A stretch of 64,000 nt of DNA from JAFECT01 sp963838235 (lineage in GTDB: Bacteria; Pseudomonadota; Alphaproteobacteria; Caulobacterales; Caulobacteraceae), in NCBI GenBank assembly GCA_963838235.1, contig CAWIQJ010000006.1, forward strand, positions 868,001-932,000, written 5' to 3'. Both the position numbers and the translations under genes were made by a program. Below, in pieces: positions 53,251 to 62,600 of this stretch (within the stretch, counting starts at the first letter, position 1; every line of letters starts with the position of its first letter). Below the pieces are notes generated by a model that was not told the origin of the DNA, did not search any database, and was given only the letters and a program-made list of their open reading frames with translations.

Positions 53251-54843
53251 TCAAGCCTCGACAACCAGGGCTTCGTCCGGACCCAGATCGAGCAGGCCTG
53301 ACACCGGCTGTCCTTCGCGGCCCGGCGCGGTGGAGAGCACGACCGTCCCGCCCTCGGCGTCGGCGGCCTGGACGCGCTGGGCCGCGGCGGCGAAGTTCAC
53401 CGCCACGATGAAGCGGCGCCCCTCGGCCTCGCGCACATAGACGAACACTTCGCCCTGGACGCCTAGCACGCGCATCGCGCCGCAACGCAGCGCCGGCGCT
53501 GCACGACGCAGGGCCAGCAGGCGCCGATGCAACGAGAGCATCGACTGCGGGTCGTCCCGTTCGACCTCCACATTGACCTGGGCGACGTCGGCCCCGATCG
53601 GAAGCCACGGGTCGCCGGCGGTGAATCCCGCCTTGGGCTCGCCGGTCCAGCGCATGGGCGTGCGCTCGGGGTCGCGGCCGTGGCCCGGCTGGGTTTTCGC
53701 GCGTGGATCACGCTCGGCGTCCGGCGCGATCGCGGCGTCGCTCATGCCGAGTTCGTCGCCGTAGTAGAGGGTGGGCGTGCCGCGCAGGGTCAGCAGCAAC
53801 ACCGCCGCGGCGCGTGCGCGATGCCCTCCGATCCGCGAGGCGATGCGCGGATTGTCGTGGTTGCCCAGCACCCAGTTCGGCTGTGCGCCTTGCGGCAACG
53901 CCGCTTCATAGCGCGTCACCATGTCGGCGACGGCTTGCGCCGTCCACGGCGTTTGGATGAGCTTGAAGTTGAACGGCAGCTGCGCGGCGTCGAGCTTGTC
54001 GCCGTAGTAGGCGGCAAGGCGCGGGATCGGCAGATAGGTCTCCGCCACCATCACACGATTGCCCGGGTAACGGTCGAGCAGAGCGCGCATGCGCTTGACG
54101 ATCTCCAGCGTCTCCGGCTGGTCGGAACTGTAGAGCGGATCGAGCGTCAGGTGCGGCGGATCGCTGGTCGGATCGAAGGCGGGATTGGGCGGGTTGTCGC
54201 GGAACTCCGCGTCCTTCACCAGGTACCAGAGCACGTCCATTCGAAAGCCGTCGACGCCGCGATCGAGCCAGAAGCGCAGCACGTCTAACATGGCGTGTTC
54301 GACCTCGGGGTTGCGCCAGTTGAGGTCCGGCTGCTCCGGCAGGAAGGAGTGCAGGTAGAACTGTTGCGTGTAGGGGTCGAAGGCCCAGGCGCCGCCGCCG
54401 AACACCGACAGCCAGTTGTTGGGCGGCTCCCGGCCGGGTTTGGGGTCGCGCCAGAGGTACCAGTCGCGCTTGGGGTTGCTGAGGCTCGACCGCAACTCCC
54501 GGAACCACGGATGCTGGTCGGAGGTGTGGTTCGGCACGAAGTCGATCAACACGCGCAGGCCCTTGGCGTGCGCCGCCGCCAGCAGGCGGTCGAAGTCCTC
54601 GATCGTGCCGAACAGCGGATCGACGTCGCAGTAGTCGGAGACGTCGTAGCCGAAGTCCTTCATCGGCGACGGCTGGAACGGCGAGATCCAGACCGCATCG
54701 ACGCCCAGCCAGACGAGATAGTCGAGCCGCCGCTCGATCCCCTTCAGATCACCGACCCCGTCGCCGTCCGAGTCCTGGAACGAGCGCGGATAGACCTGGT
54801 AAACCACCCCAGTCCGCCACCATTCCGCGGGCATCCGCTCCAC
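53251..54843 (-). CDS. GH13 alpha-glucosidase
   Basis: This 530-residue glycoside hydrolase of family 13 (oligo-1,6-/alpha-glucosidase subgroup) starts MERMPAEWWRTGVVYQVYPR. The conserved regions are DFVPNHTSDQHPWF, GFRMDVLWYL with nucleophile Asp203, VMVAETYLPIP with acid/base Glu268 and VLGNHDNPRIASR with Asp330. Asp at DGDGVGDLKGIERRLDYL binds calcium in this subgroup. There is no signal peptide, so it acts on imported oligosaccharides. No sugar regulator is adjacent. Confidence 0.93.
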   Translation of the reverse strand: MERMPAEWWRTGVVYQVYPRSFQDSDGDGVGDLKGIERRLDYLVWLGVDAVWISPFQPSPMKDFGYDVSDYCDVDPLFGTIEDFDRLLAAAHAKGLRVLIDFVPNHTSDQHPWFRELRSSLSNPKRDWYLWRDPKPGREPPNNWLSVFGGGAWAFDPYTQQFYLHSFLPEQPDLNWRNPEVEHAMLDVLRFWLDRGVDGFRMDVLWYLVKDAEFRDNPPNPAFDPTSDPPHLTLDPLYSSDQPETLEIVKRMRALLDRYPGNRVMVAETYLPIPRLAAYYGDKLDAAQLPFNFKLIQTPWTAQAVADMVTRYEAALPQGAQPNWVLGNHDNPRIASRIGGHRARAAAVLLLTLRGTPTLYYGDELGMSDAAIAPDAERDPRAKTQPGHGRDPERTPMRWTGEPKAGFTAGDPWLPIGADVAQVNVEVERDDPQSMLSLHRRLLALRRAAPALRCGAMRVLGVQGEVFVYVREAEGRRFIVAVNFAAAAQRVQAADAEGGTVVLSTAPGREGQPVSGLLDLGPDEALVVEA

Positions 54844-54848
54844 CCCTT

Positions 54849-55016
54849 ACTCCCGCTCATCCCGGCGAATGCCGGGACCCAGATTATAAGACGCGAACGC
54901 TCACAGCGTGTCCGCAACCTCGTGTGACGATAAAATACTCGATTGCGGAGCCATACGATCTGGGTCCCGGCATTGGCTTCGCCGAACCTTCGGTTTCGCC
55001 GGGATGGGCGGAAAAT
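54849..55016. repeat. Family C inverted repeat
   Basis: The left arm cccgctcatcccggcgaatg, then ccgggacccagat, and the right arm atctgggtcccggcattggc are inverted copies; the right arm carries an 18-base insert (ttcgccgaaccttcggtt). It shares its flanks (cggagccatacgatctgggt) with the copy at 59464-59612. Confidence 0.8.
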
Positions 55017-55023
55017 AGAAGGG

Positions 55024-56295
55024 TTACGTCAACCGGTCCGCCTTGCGCAGGGCCGGGAACCACCACGCCCACAGGCCGGTGACCGCGACGGAGCCCACGC
55101 CGCCGAAGATGGCCGCGCCGACCACGCCCAGGAACCGCGCCACCACCCCGGTCTCGAACTCGCCCAGCTCGTTGGAGGCGGAGATGAAGATCATCGACAC
55201 CGCCGAGACGCGCCCCCGCATGGCGTCCGGGGTGGTCAATTGAATCAGAGTCTGGCGCACGTTCACGCTAATCATGTCCGAAGCGCCGATGACCACCAGC
55301 GCCAGCATGGTCAGCCAGAACAGCTTGGATACCCCGAACACGATGGTGGCGATGCCGAACACGGCGACGGCAATGAACATCCACATCCCCGCGCGGCGAT
55401 GGATGCTGAAGCGCGAGAGGTAGAGCGCCATGCCGAAAGCGCCGACGCCGGTCGCAGAACGCAACAGGCCGTAGCCGTGGGCGCCTACGTGCAGCACGTC
55501 GGTGGCAAACGCCGGCATCAAAAGCGTCGCGCCGCCCAACAGCACCGCGACCAGGTCGAGCGAGATGGCGCCGAACACGATCTTGGTCCGCCAGACGTAG
55601 CTCAATCCCTCGCGAATCGCCGCCCAACGCGACAGGCCGGTCGGCGGCGACGCCGGATGGCGCGGCTTCATCGGCAGCAGCACCAGCGCGCCCACGACGA
55701 AGAGGACCGCGGCCACGCCGTAGGCAAAGGTCGGCGAAATCGCGATCAAAGGCCCGGCCAACGCGGGCCCGGCAATGGTGCCGACCTGGAACGCCATGGA
55801 ATTGATCGCGATGGCGCGCGGCAGGGTCTCGCGCGGCACCAGCATGGGCAAGAGCGACGAACTCGCCGGCGCGATGAAGGCGCGCGCTGCGGCGTAGAGG
55901 GCGGCGATGACCAGCAGGAACGGCAGCGTCGCGTGTCCGGTCAGCGACAGCGCCACGAACAGAGCCGCGCACACCGCATCGACCGCCAGGCACGCCATCA
56001 GGATCAGGCGGCGATCGTGCCGGTCGGCGAACTCGCCGGCGGGCAGGCTCATCAGCACCATCGGCAGGAACTGCACCAGGCCGATCATGCCGACGCTGAA
56101 CGCCGCCGCCTTGATCGCGGCCGCCAAGGGCGCGCCGTGCGCCAGATCGTGGTCGTGCACCACGCGATAGACCTGCCAGGCCAGGGTCGTGCTCTGGGTC
56201 TGCGTGGCGAGCACCGCCGCGATCCGGCACGCCCAGTAGAGCCGGAAGTCCGGTAGGCGGAACGGATTGGTGGAGACGGCGTCGGCGCTGGACAC
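55024..56295 (-). CDS. MFS transporter
   Basis: This 423-residue major facilitator protein has 12 hydrophobic segments. It starts MSSADAVSTNPFRLPDFRLY with the first membrane segment near WACRIAAVLATQTQSTTLAW. The loop 2-3 motif is MSLPAGEFADRHDRRLIL (GxxxDRxxRR type). It belongs to the EntS/MFS_3 group of exporters (FRLPDFRLYW and RETLPRAIAINSMAFQVGTI). Substrate unknown. A family D repeat lies upstream. Confidence 0.9.
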   Translation of the reverse strand: MSSADAVSTNPFRLPDFRLYWACRIAAVLATQTQSTTLAWQVYRVVHDHDLAHGAPLAAAIKAAAFSVGMIGLVQFLPMVLMSLPAGEFADRHDRRLILMACLAVDAVCAALFVALSLTGHATLPFLLVIAALYAAARAFIAPASSSLLPMLVPRETLPRAIAINSMAFQVGTIAGPALAGPLIAISPTFAYGVAAVLFVVGALVLLPMKPRHPASPPTGLSRWAAIREGLSYVWRTKIVFGAISLDLVAVLLGGATLLMPAFATDVLHVGAHGYGLLRSATGVGAFGMALYLSRFSIHRRAGMWMFIAVAVFGIATIVFGVSKLFWLTMLALVVIGASDMISVNVRQTLIQLTTPDAMRGRVSAVSMIFISASNELGEFETGVVARFLGVVGAAIFGGVGSVAVTGLWAWWFPALRKADRLT

Positions 56296-56307
56296 GGCTC
56301 AGGTCCT

Positions 56308-56360
56308 AAAGCATGAGCCGGAAAAGTGGAATCCGGTTTTCCGAAAAGCTCATGCTCAAA
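56308..56360. repeat. Family D palindromic repeat
   Basis: Outer arms aaagcatgagc and gctcatgctcaaa enclose aaaagtggaatccggttttc. It lies between the divergent MFS and dapE genes and may overlap their promoters. Confidence 0.75.
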
Positions 56361-56406
56361 TAAGGATGAGCTTCCTGGCCGGGTGGCAACCGGCTAAGGG
56401 GCGGTG

Positions 56407-57549
56407 ATGATCGATCCCGTCGAGTTCGCCCGCGCCCTGATCCGCCGCCCGTCGGTGACCCCGGCCGACGGAGGCGCCATGGATCTGGTGCAGGCCGAAC
56501 TGGAGCGCCTGGGCTTCGCCTGCCGCCGCCTGCGCTTCGGCGAGGTGGAGAACCTCTACGCCCGGCGCGGGACCGACGGGCCGAACCTCTGTTACGCGGG
56601 CCACACCGACGTGGTGCCGCCTGGCGACCCAAAGGCCTGGCGCGTTGATCCGTTCGCGGCTGAGGTCGTGGACGGCGTCCTGATCGGGCGCGGCGCGGCC
56701 GATATGAAGGGCTCCATCGCCGCCTGGATCGCGGCGGTGGCGCGCACCCTGGACTCAGCCGCCCCGAAGGGGTCGTTCTCGCTGCTGATCACCGGCGACG
56801 AGGAAGGCCGCGCCACCCATGGCACGCGCAAGGTCGTCGAACTGTTGCAGGCTGAGGGTGAGCGCATCGACCACTGCCTGGTCGGCGAGCCCAGCTCGGT
56901 AAAGACGCTCGGCGACGTGATCAAGGTCGGCCGCCGCGGCTCGCTCAACGTCTGGATCACCGTCGAGGGCCGCCAAGGGCACGTGGCCTATCCCGACCGC
57001 GCCGCCAATCCGATCCCGGTGCTGCTGACCCTGCTCGACCGGCTGCGTTCGCGGCGATTGGACGACGGCTATCCGTCGTTTCCGCCGTCGAACCTCGAGA
57101 TCACCACGGTGGACGTGGGCAACCCGGTGACCAACGTCATTCCCGCCCGCGCGCTCGGCCGTTTCAACATCCGCTTCAACCCCTCGCACACGGGCGCGGA
57201 CCTGATCGCCTGGATCGAGGACGAGACGAAGACCTTGCGCGCGGAGAGCGGCCTCGAAATCGCGCTCGAGTTCCTCCACTCCGGCGACGCCTTCCTCACC
57301 GAGCCAGGGCCGTTCGTGGAGCTGGTCTGCGCGGCGATCGAACAGGAAACCGGCGCTCGTCCCGACGCCAACACGACCGGCGGCACGTCGGATGCGCGCT
57401 TCATCCGCGCCCTGTGCCCCGTGCTGGAGCTCGGCCCCGTCGGCCAGACCATCCACCAGATCGACGAGCGCATCCCGGTGGACGAGATCGAACGCCTGAC
57501 GGATCTGTATGCGCGGGTGATCCGGCTTTATTTCGAACGGTTTTCTTAG
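56407..57549 (+). CDS. dapE: Succinyl-diaminopimelate desuccinylase
   Basis: This 380-residue M20 metallopeptidase-type enzyme releases diaminopimelate for lysine and murein. Motifs: LCYAGHTDVVPPGD (metal His and Asp), GRGAADMKGSIAAW with bridging Asp, ITGDEEGRATHGT with catalytic and metal Glu, LVGEPSS, and TGGTSDARFI near the C-terminus. The ATG is preferred over a GTG one codon earlier. truA follows on the other strand; dapD lies 4 kb away, so part of the pathway is clustered. Confidence 0.95.
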   Translation: MIDPVEFARALIRRPSVTPADGGAMDLVQAELERLGFACRRLRFGEVENLYARRGTDGPNLCYAGHTDVVPPGDPKAWRVDPFAAEVVDGVLIGRGAADMKGSIAAWIAAVARTLDSAAPKGSFSLLITGDEEGRATHGTRKVVELLQAEGERIDHCLVGEPSSVKTLGDVIKVGRRGSLNVWITVEGRQGHVAYPDRAANPIPVLLTLLDRLRSRRLDDGYPSFPPSNLEITTVDVGNPVTNVIPARALGRFNIRFNPSHTGADLIAWIEDETKTLRAESGLEIALEFLHSGDAFLTEPGPFVELVCAAIEQETGARPDANTTGGTSDARFIRALCPVLELGPVGQTIHQIDERIPVDEIERLTDLYARVIRLYFERFS

Positions 57550-57757
57550 AACCTCCACCGTTTTCGGCAGAAAACGGGGGAGGGGGACCATGCGCAGCGC
57601 GCATGGTGGAGGGGGCGACCACAAGGGCGCCGCTCGCTGCATCGTCCGTAGCACTCGATACTCGCGGTTCAAATATCGTGTGCATGCACGCCCCCTCCAC
57701 CACGCGCTCCGCGCGCGGTCCCCCTCCCCCGTTCGCTGCCGCTCACGGGTGAGGTTC
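57550..57757. repeat. Family A palindromic repeat
   Basis: The outer arms aacctccaccgttttcggca plus aacgggggaggggg, and the inverse ccccctcccccgttcgctgc plus ctcacgggtgaggtt, enclose inner arms ccatgcgcagcgcgcatggt and accacgcgctccgcgcgcgg. It lies between convergent dapE and truA and is the clearest family A copy. Confidence 0.8.
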
Positions 57758-58501
57758 TAGGGCGGCGTAACTCACATGCGTCAGATACAGCCCGTGCGCG
57801 GGCGCCACGACGCCGCAGCGGCGGCGGTCGCGGGCTTCCAGGGCTGAGCGGACGTCGTCGGGGGTGCGCTTGCCGACGCCCACTTCGGCGAGGGCGCCGG
57901 TCATGGAGCGGACCTGGCGGTGCAGGAAGGACCGTGCGGCGAAGTCGAGATGCACCTCGTCGCCCTCGCGCGTGATCCGCGCCACGTCGAGCGTTCGCAG
58001 TGGCGAGTTCGCCTGGCAGGCCGCGTCGCGGAAGGTGGTGAAGTCGTGCCGGCCGAGCAGCAGGTTGGCCGCCGCCTGCATGGCGGCCGCGTCGAGCGCC
58101 TTGCGCACCCAGAACACCCGGCCCTTGTCGAGCGCCGGCGGCGTCCAGCGGTTGAGGATGCGGTAGAGATAGCGCCGCCCCGTCGCGGAGAACCGCGCGT
58201 GAAAGTCCGGTTCGGCGACCTCCGCCTCGACGATCACGATGGGGTCGGGGACCAGATGGGCGTTGATCGCGTCGCGCACGGTGGGCGCGGGCCAGTCGCG
58301 CGCGAGGTCGATGTGGGCGACCTGGCCGGTGGCGTGTACGCCGGAATCGGTGCGTCCGGCGCCGAAGACCTGCACGCGCTCGCCGGAGAAACCTTCCACT
58401 GCGCGGGCCAGCGAGGTTTGTATCGACGGGCCGTCGGCCTGGGCCTGCCAACCGTGGAACGGGCCGCCGTCGTACTCGATCAGAAGGCGGTAGCGCGGCA
58501 T
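57743..58501 (-). CDS. truA: tRNA pseudouridine synthase A
   Basis: This 252-residue enzyme makes pseudouridine at positions 38-40 of the anticodon stem. It starts MPRYRLLIEYDGGPFHGWQA. The catalytic Asp is in FGAGRTDSGVHATGQVAHID, and RSFLHRQVRSMTGALAEVG follows in the C-terminal half. The gene is one base after the fmt stop. The stop is in the family A repeat. Confidence 0.96.
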   Translation of the reverse strand: MPRYRLLIEYDGGPFHGWQAQADGPSIQTSLARAVEGFSGERVQVFGAGRTDSGVHATGQVAHIDLARDWPAPTVRDAINAHLVPDPIVIVEAEVAEPDFHARFSATGRRYLYRILNRWTPPALDKGRVFWVRKALDAAAMQAAANLLLGRHDFTTFRDAACQANSPLRTLDVARITREGDEVHLDFAARSFLHRQVRSMTGALAEVGVGKRTPDDVRSALEARDRRRCGVVAPAHGLYLTHVSYAALEPHP

Positions 58502-58502
58502 C

Positions 58503-59429
58503 TCAGCTCAGCACCGCGCCGTCGAACAGCGGGAAGCCGCGCAGGAAGACGTCCGCGTCCTGGGGTCCCTTGCCCTCGCGTTGCACCCGCGTGAGTCGCA
58601 CCGCGCCGTCGCCGCAGGCGACCAGCAGGTCGTGCTCCAGCACCTCGCCCGGATGACCCGCGGCGGCGCTCACCCGCGACATCAAGGCTTTCACGCGCGC
58701 GGAGCCACGGACGCCCGGCGCTTCGAACCAGGCGCCGGGAAAGGGCGACAGGCCGCGGATATGGCGGTCGACCTCGGGCGCGGGTCGTGTCCAGTCGATG
58801 CGCGTCTCCTGGGGGGTGATCTTCTTGGCGTAGGTGACGCCATGCGCGGCCTGGGGCGCCTCCACCGCGACGCCGCGCTCGATGGCGGACAGCGCGGGCG
58901 AAATCAGTGACGCGCCGACGATGGCCAGCTTGTCGTGCAGCGATCCCGCGGTCTCGTCCCAGGCGATGGGCACGGTTTCCGACAGCACGATGGGGCCTTC
59001 GTCTAGCCCTTCGGTCAGACGCATCACCTGCACGCCGGTCATCGCATCGCCGGCCATGATCGCGCGCTGGATCGGCGCCGCGCCGCGCCAGCGCGGCAAC
59101 AGCGAGGCGTGCAGGTTGAAGGTCCCCAGCCGCGGCGCCTCGATCACCGCGCGCGGCAGGATCTGGCCGAAGGCGACGACCACCGCCGCGTCGACGTTCA
59201 GCGCCGCGAATTCGGCGATGGTTTCGGGGTCCCGCATGGACTTGGGCGTGCGCACCGAAAGCCCCAGGCCCTCGGCGAAGGCCTGCACCGGCGAAGCCTG
59301 CAGCGCCTGGCCCCGTCCGCGCGGCCGCGGCGGCTGGCTATAGACCGCCGCAACCTCATGCCCGGCCGAGACCAGCTCGGCCAGGGTTCCAACGGCAAAC
59401 TCAGGAGTGCCCATGAAGGCGATACGCAT
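58503..59429 (-). CDS. fmt: Methionyl-tRNA formyltransferase
   Basis: This 308-residue enzyme formylates initiator Met-tRNA. It starts MRIAFMGTPEFAVGTLAELV (a longer reading to 59465 lacks support). The folate-binding and catalytic region is NLHASLLPRWRGAAPIQRAI with Asn, His and, later, Asp in GDAMTGVQVMRLTEGLDEGP. The C-terminal OB-fold domain includes IRGLSPFPGAWFEAPG. It sits with def and truA, as in many bacteria, but a family C repeat separates it from def. Confidence 0.97.
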   Translation of the reverse strand: MRIAFMGTPEFAVGTLAELVSAGHEVAAVYSQPPRPRGRGQALQASPVQAFAEGLGLSVRTPKSMRDPETIAEFAALNVDAAVVVAFGQILPRAVIEAPRLGTFNLHASLLPRWRGAAPIQRAIMAGDAMTGVQVMRLTEGLDEGPIVLSETVPIAWDETAGSLHDKLAIVGASLISPALSAIERGVAVEAPQAAHGVTYAKKITPQETRIDWTRPAPEVDRHIRGLSPFPGAWFEAPGVRGSARVKALMSRVSAAAGHPGEVLEHDLLVACGDGAVRLTRVQREGKGPQDADVFLRGFPLFDGAVLS

Positions 59430-59463
59430 GGGCGGGGCTTTAGGGGAAAACGGCATCCCCTCC

Positions 59464-59612
59464 AATCCCGCTCATCCCGGCGAATGCCGGGACGCAGATT
59501 ATAGAGCGCAGAGGCAAGCGGGTTGGCCGCGCCTGTGTCCGAAACCGAGGTCGGCTAGAATTTGGAGTGCGGAGCCATACGATCTGGGTCCCGGCATTCG
59601 CCGGGATGAGCC
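59464..59612. repeat. Family C inverted repeat
   Basis: The left arm cccgctcatcccggcgaatg, then ccgggacgcag, and the right arm gatctgggtcccggcattcg, then ccgggatgagc, are inverted copies. It lies between def and fmt. Confidence 0.8.
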
Positions 59613-59626
59613 GGGAGAACTGAGGT

Positions 59627-60145
59627 TCAGGCCGCTTCTTCGTCGCGTTTCAGCTTCTTCACCTTGGCGACGGCGCGTTCGCGTTTCAGGCGCGAGAGGT
59701 GGTCGATGAACAGCACGCCCTCGAGGTGGTCCATCTCGTGCTGGATGCAGACCGCGGACAGGCCCTCGGCGTCTTCCTCGACCGTCTCGCCGGCGTAGTT
59801 CAGATAGCGCAGGCGCACGCGCTCGGAGCGCTCCACCTCGTCGTAGATTTCGGGCACCGACAGGCAGCCTTCCTCCTGGAGCGCGGTCTCGTCCGAGCGC
59901 CAGAGGATCTCGGGATTGACGAAATACTGGGGCTGCGGGTCCTCGCCCTCGCGGGCCAGGTCCATGACGATGATCCGCCGGGGTTCGCCGATCTGGATCG
60001 CGGCCAGGCCGATGCCGGGCGCCGCGTACATGGTCTCCAGCATGTCGTCCATCAGCGCGCGAACGCCGTCGTCGACCCGTTCCACGGGGGCGGAGACCTT
60101 CTTCAGGACCGGGTTGGGGACAGTCAGGATTTCGCGCAGAGCCAT
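59627..60145 (-). CDS. def: Peptide deformylase
   Basis: This 172-residue metalloenzyme removes the formyl group from new proteins. The three motifs are intact: GIGLAAIQ, EEGCLSVPEIYDEVERS (metal Cys), and QHEMDHLEGVLFID (two metal His and catalytic Glu). The C-terminal tail is basic (LKRERAVAKVKKLKRD). It forms a functional pair with fmt downstream. Confidence 0.97.
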   Translation of the reverse strand: MALREILTVPNPVLKKVSAPVERVDDGVRALMDDMLETMYAAPGIGLAAIQIGEPRRIIVMDLAREGEDPQPQYFVNPEILWRSDETALQEEGCLSVPEIYDEVERSERVRLRYLNYAGETVEEDAEGLSAVCIQHEMDHLEGVLFIDHLSRLKRERAVAKVKKLKRDEEAA

Positions 60146-60205
60146 ACGCCCGAGGTAAGATCGGACCCCTTTTTGGTCAAGGCTTTACCCCCGGGGATGG
60201 GAGCG

Positions 60206-60559
60206 TCACACCGCCGCTTTCAGCTTGTCGATGAAGACGAACCCGACCGCGGCGACCAGGCAGACGAAGGCCGCCGCGTGGTTCCACTTCAGCTTCTCGC
60301 CCATGACGGTGACGGCGAAGACGGCAAAGACGCTCAGGGTCACCACCTCCTGGATCACCTTCAGCTGGCCCAGGGTGTAGCCGTGCAGATAGCCGATCCG
60401 GTTGGCCGGCACGGCGAAACAATATTCCGCCAGGGCGATGGCCCAGCTCGCGATGACCACCAGCCACAGCGGCTTGTTGGTGAACTTCAGATGCCCGTAC
60501 CAGGCGACGGTCATGAAGATGTTGGAGCAGACGAGAAGGACGATCGGCAGCAGGCGCAA
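60206..60559 (-). CDS. DUF486 / DMT-family membrane protein
   Basis: This 117-residue protein has four hydrophobic segments: LLPIVLLVCSNIFMTVAWYG, LWLVVIASWAIALAEYCFAV, a third near VTLSVFAVFAVTVMGE, and AAAFVCLVAAVGFVFIDKLK. PANRIGYLHGYTLGQLKVIQ is the DUF486 signature. The TTG start lies three bases after the rmuC stop with GGAGAG before it, so it is coupled to rmuC. Function unknown; the fold resembles small multidrug resistance proteins. Confidence 0.88.
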   Translation of the reverse strand: MRLLPIVLLVCSNIFMTVAWYGHLKFTNKPLWLVVIASWAIALAEYCFAVPANRIGYLHGYTLGQLKVIQEVVTLSVFAVFAVTVMGEKLKWNHAAAFVCLVAAVGFVFIDKLKAAV

Positions 60560-60562
60560 CGC

Positions 60563-61788
60563 TCACTCTCCGCGAACGATGGACAAGGGCGGCTTGTCCT
60601 CTTCGGGGGAGAGTTTCGCCAGGGGCCGCACCGCGGTCTCAACGGGCGTGAGTTCGGGAAGCGGCTTGCCCTGGTGCTCGGCCTCAAGCTCCTCGAACCG
60701 GCGCGCCTGGGTCAGCACTCGGGTCTCCAGCGAGCCGATGAAGGCGTTGTAGCGGACGACCGCGGTCTCCAGCGCCTGACCGACCTTGGCCGCGTGGCCG
60801 CCCATGTCGGCGAGGCGTTTGTAGAGCTCGCGACCCAGCTCGGCGATATGGTTGGCGTTCTTGGTCTGCTCCTCGACCCGCCAGCCGTAGACGACCGCCT
60901 TGCACAGCGCGAACAGGGTGGTGGGGGTGACGATGATCACCCGCTTGTCCATGGCCTCGGTCATCAGGTCGGGTATGCGGTCGAGCGCGGCGGCCAGGAT
61001 AGCCGTCGCCGGGTACGAACATGGCCACGAAGTCCGGCGTCTGGTCCTTCAGCTGGTCCCAGTAGGTCTTGGACGAGAGCCCCGTGAGGTGGGTCTTCAG
61101 GCTCTGGGCGTGGCGCACCATCGCCGCTTCGCGCGCCGTGTCGTCGGCCGCCTCCTGGGCCTCCAGGAAGGCGTTCAGCGAGACACTTGGCGTCGATGAC
61201 GAACACCCCGCCGCCGGGAAGGCGCACGGTGCAGTCGGGACGCCGGCGGCCCTCCTCGGTGTCGACCGAGACCTGTTCGTTGAAGTCGTAGCGGGCGTTC
61301 ATCCCCGCCGCCTCGAGCACATTGCGCAGCGCCTGTTCGCCCCAGCGGCCCTGGACGCCGGCGCCGCGGCGCAGCGCCGAGGACAGCTTGCGCGCCTCGG
61401 TCTGGGTGGCGACAGACGCGTCCAAAAGGGCGGCGATCTGGGCCTTAAGGCCGCCGGAGTCCTCGGCGCGGACCTTCTCCAGCGCGGCCACGTGCTCCTG
61501 GAACTTGCCCAGGGTGTCGGCCACCGGCTTCAGCTGGTCCTCCAGCCGCTGGCGGGTAAGGCGGTCCTGGGCCTGGAAGGTTTCGGTGGCGCGGGTGACC
61601 AGCTGGTCGGCGATGGCCTGGGCCTGCTCACGCGCCTCATTCCGCGCCTGCGCCGCCAGCGTCGCGCCGTTGGCCTGCAACAGCCGCGACTTCGTGCGCT
61701 CGTTCAGCCACGCCAGCAGCGCCGCCCCGAACAGCAGGGCGAAGACCAGGGTGGAAACTGCGAGGACGGGGACAAGAACAGTGTTCAT
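60563..61788 (-). CDS. rmuC: DNA recombination protein RmuC, two frameshifts
   Basis: This RmuC-family protein of about 407 residues limits rearrangements at inverted repeats. It starts MNTVLVPVLAVSTLVFALLF (membrane anchor), followed by a coiled coil and the nuclease-like core WGEQALRNVLEAAGM, VFVIDAK, ETYWDQL-like SSKTYWDQLKDQTPDFVAMF and KRVIIVTPTTLFALCKAVVY. One extra base near 61188 (IDAK followed by SLNAFLEAQ) and another near 61010 (VPGDGY followed by LAAALDRIPDLMTEAM) break the frame. Removing two bases gives an exact open frame of 408 codons. Confidence 0.9.
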
Positions 61789-61830
61789 TGTCTGTTCTTA
61801 GCGGGATTCTGGAGCAGGGCGAAGCCTCAT

Positions 61831-61866
61831 CTCCTCCCCCGCTTTCGGCAGAAAGCGGGGGAGGAG
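61831..61866. repeat. Family A minimal hairpin
   Basis: A perfect 16-bp stem, ctcctcccccgctttc with gaaagcgggggaggag, around the loop ggca, lies between recR and rmuC on the same strand. It could attenuate transcription between them. Confidence 0.8.
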
Positions 61867-61869
61867 AGG

Positions 61870-62472
61870 CTAAGCCGGTCGCCGCGCCCGCAGCGCTTGC
61901 GCGATGGTCCCATCGTCGAGCCAGTCCAGTTCGCCCCCCACCGGCACGCCGCGCGCCAGGCTGGTGACCGTGACGCCCGCCGGCTGCAGGCGTTCGGCGA
62001 TGTAGTGGGCGGTGGTCTGGCCCTCGACGGTGGCCGGCAGGGCCAGGATCACCTCGCGCACCGCGCTGTCGCGCGCCCGGTCGGCCAGGGCGCTGAGGTG
62101 GAGCGTCTCGGGCCCGATCCCGTCCAGCGCCGACAACAGGCCGCCCAGCACATGATAGCGGCCGCGGTACGCCCCCATCCGCTCCATGGCCCACAGGGCG
62201 CCGGCCTCCTCGACCACGCACAGCAGCGCCGGGTCCCGGGACTGGTCCGAGCAGATCGAGCAGGGATCGCGGGTGTCCGGCGCGCCGCAGACCGAACAGG
62301 CGCGGACCTTTGCCGCCGCCTCGGCCATGGTTTCGGCCAGGGGCACGAGCAGCTGGTCGCGCTTTTTCAAAAGCGCCAGGGCCGCGCGGCGGGCCGAACG
62401 CGGGCCCAGGCCCGGCAGCTTGGCCAGGAGCCCGATCAGCCGCTCGATTTCCGGTCCGGCGGACGACGCCAC
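61870..62472 (-). CDS. recR: Recombination mediator RecR
   Basis: This 200-residue zinc and Toprim protein of the RecFOR pathway has a helix-hairpin-helix region (LIGLLAKLPGLGPRSARRAA), four-Cys zinc finger CSVCGAPDTRDPCSIC, and Toprim motif LLCVVEEAGALWAME, then YHVLGGLLSALDGIGP. It is separated from its usual partners dnaX and ybaB by about 36 kb and opposite orientation. A family D repeat is upstream. Confidence 0.96.
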   Translation of the reverse strand: MASSAGPEIERLIGLLAKLPGLGPRSARRAALALLKKRDQLLVPLAETMAEAAAKVRACSVCGAPDTRDPCSICSDQSRDPALLCVVEEAGALWAMERMGAYRGRYHVLGGLLSALDGIGPETLHLSALADRARDSAVREVILALPATVEGQTTAHYIAERLQPAGVTVTSLARGVPVGGELDWLDDGTIAQALRARRPA

Positions 62473-62483
62473 GTGATTCTCCA

Positions 62484-62532
62484 GAGCGCGTTGCGCAAAA
62501 GTGGATACCGGTTTTGCGGCGACAACGCGCTC
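62484..62532. repeat. Family D palindromic repeat
   Basis: Outer arms gagcgcgttgcgc and gacaacgcgctc enclose aaaagtggataccggttttg. It lies between divergent recR and the P1 peptidase gene; the remaining 68 bases up to 62600 show no further repeat. Confidence 0.75.
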
Positions 62533-62600
62533 AAACTTAAAAACTTGGGGTCCCTAAGGTGCGGTCGCCGGGCGTGAGTGCAAGGCGCCGCGAATAAGCT

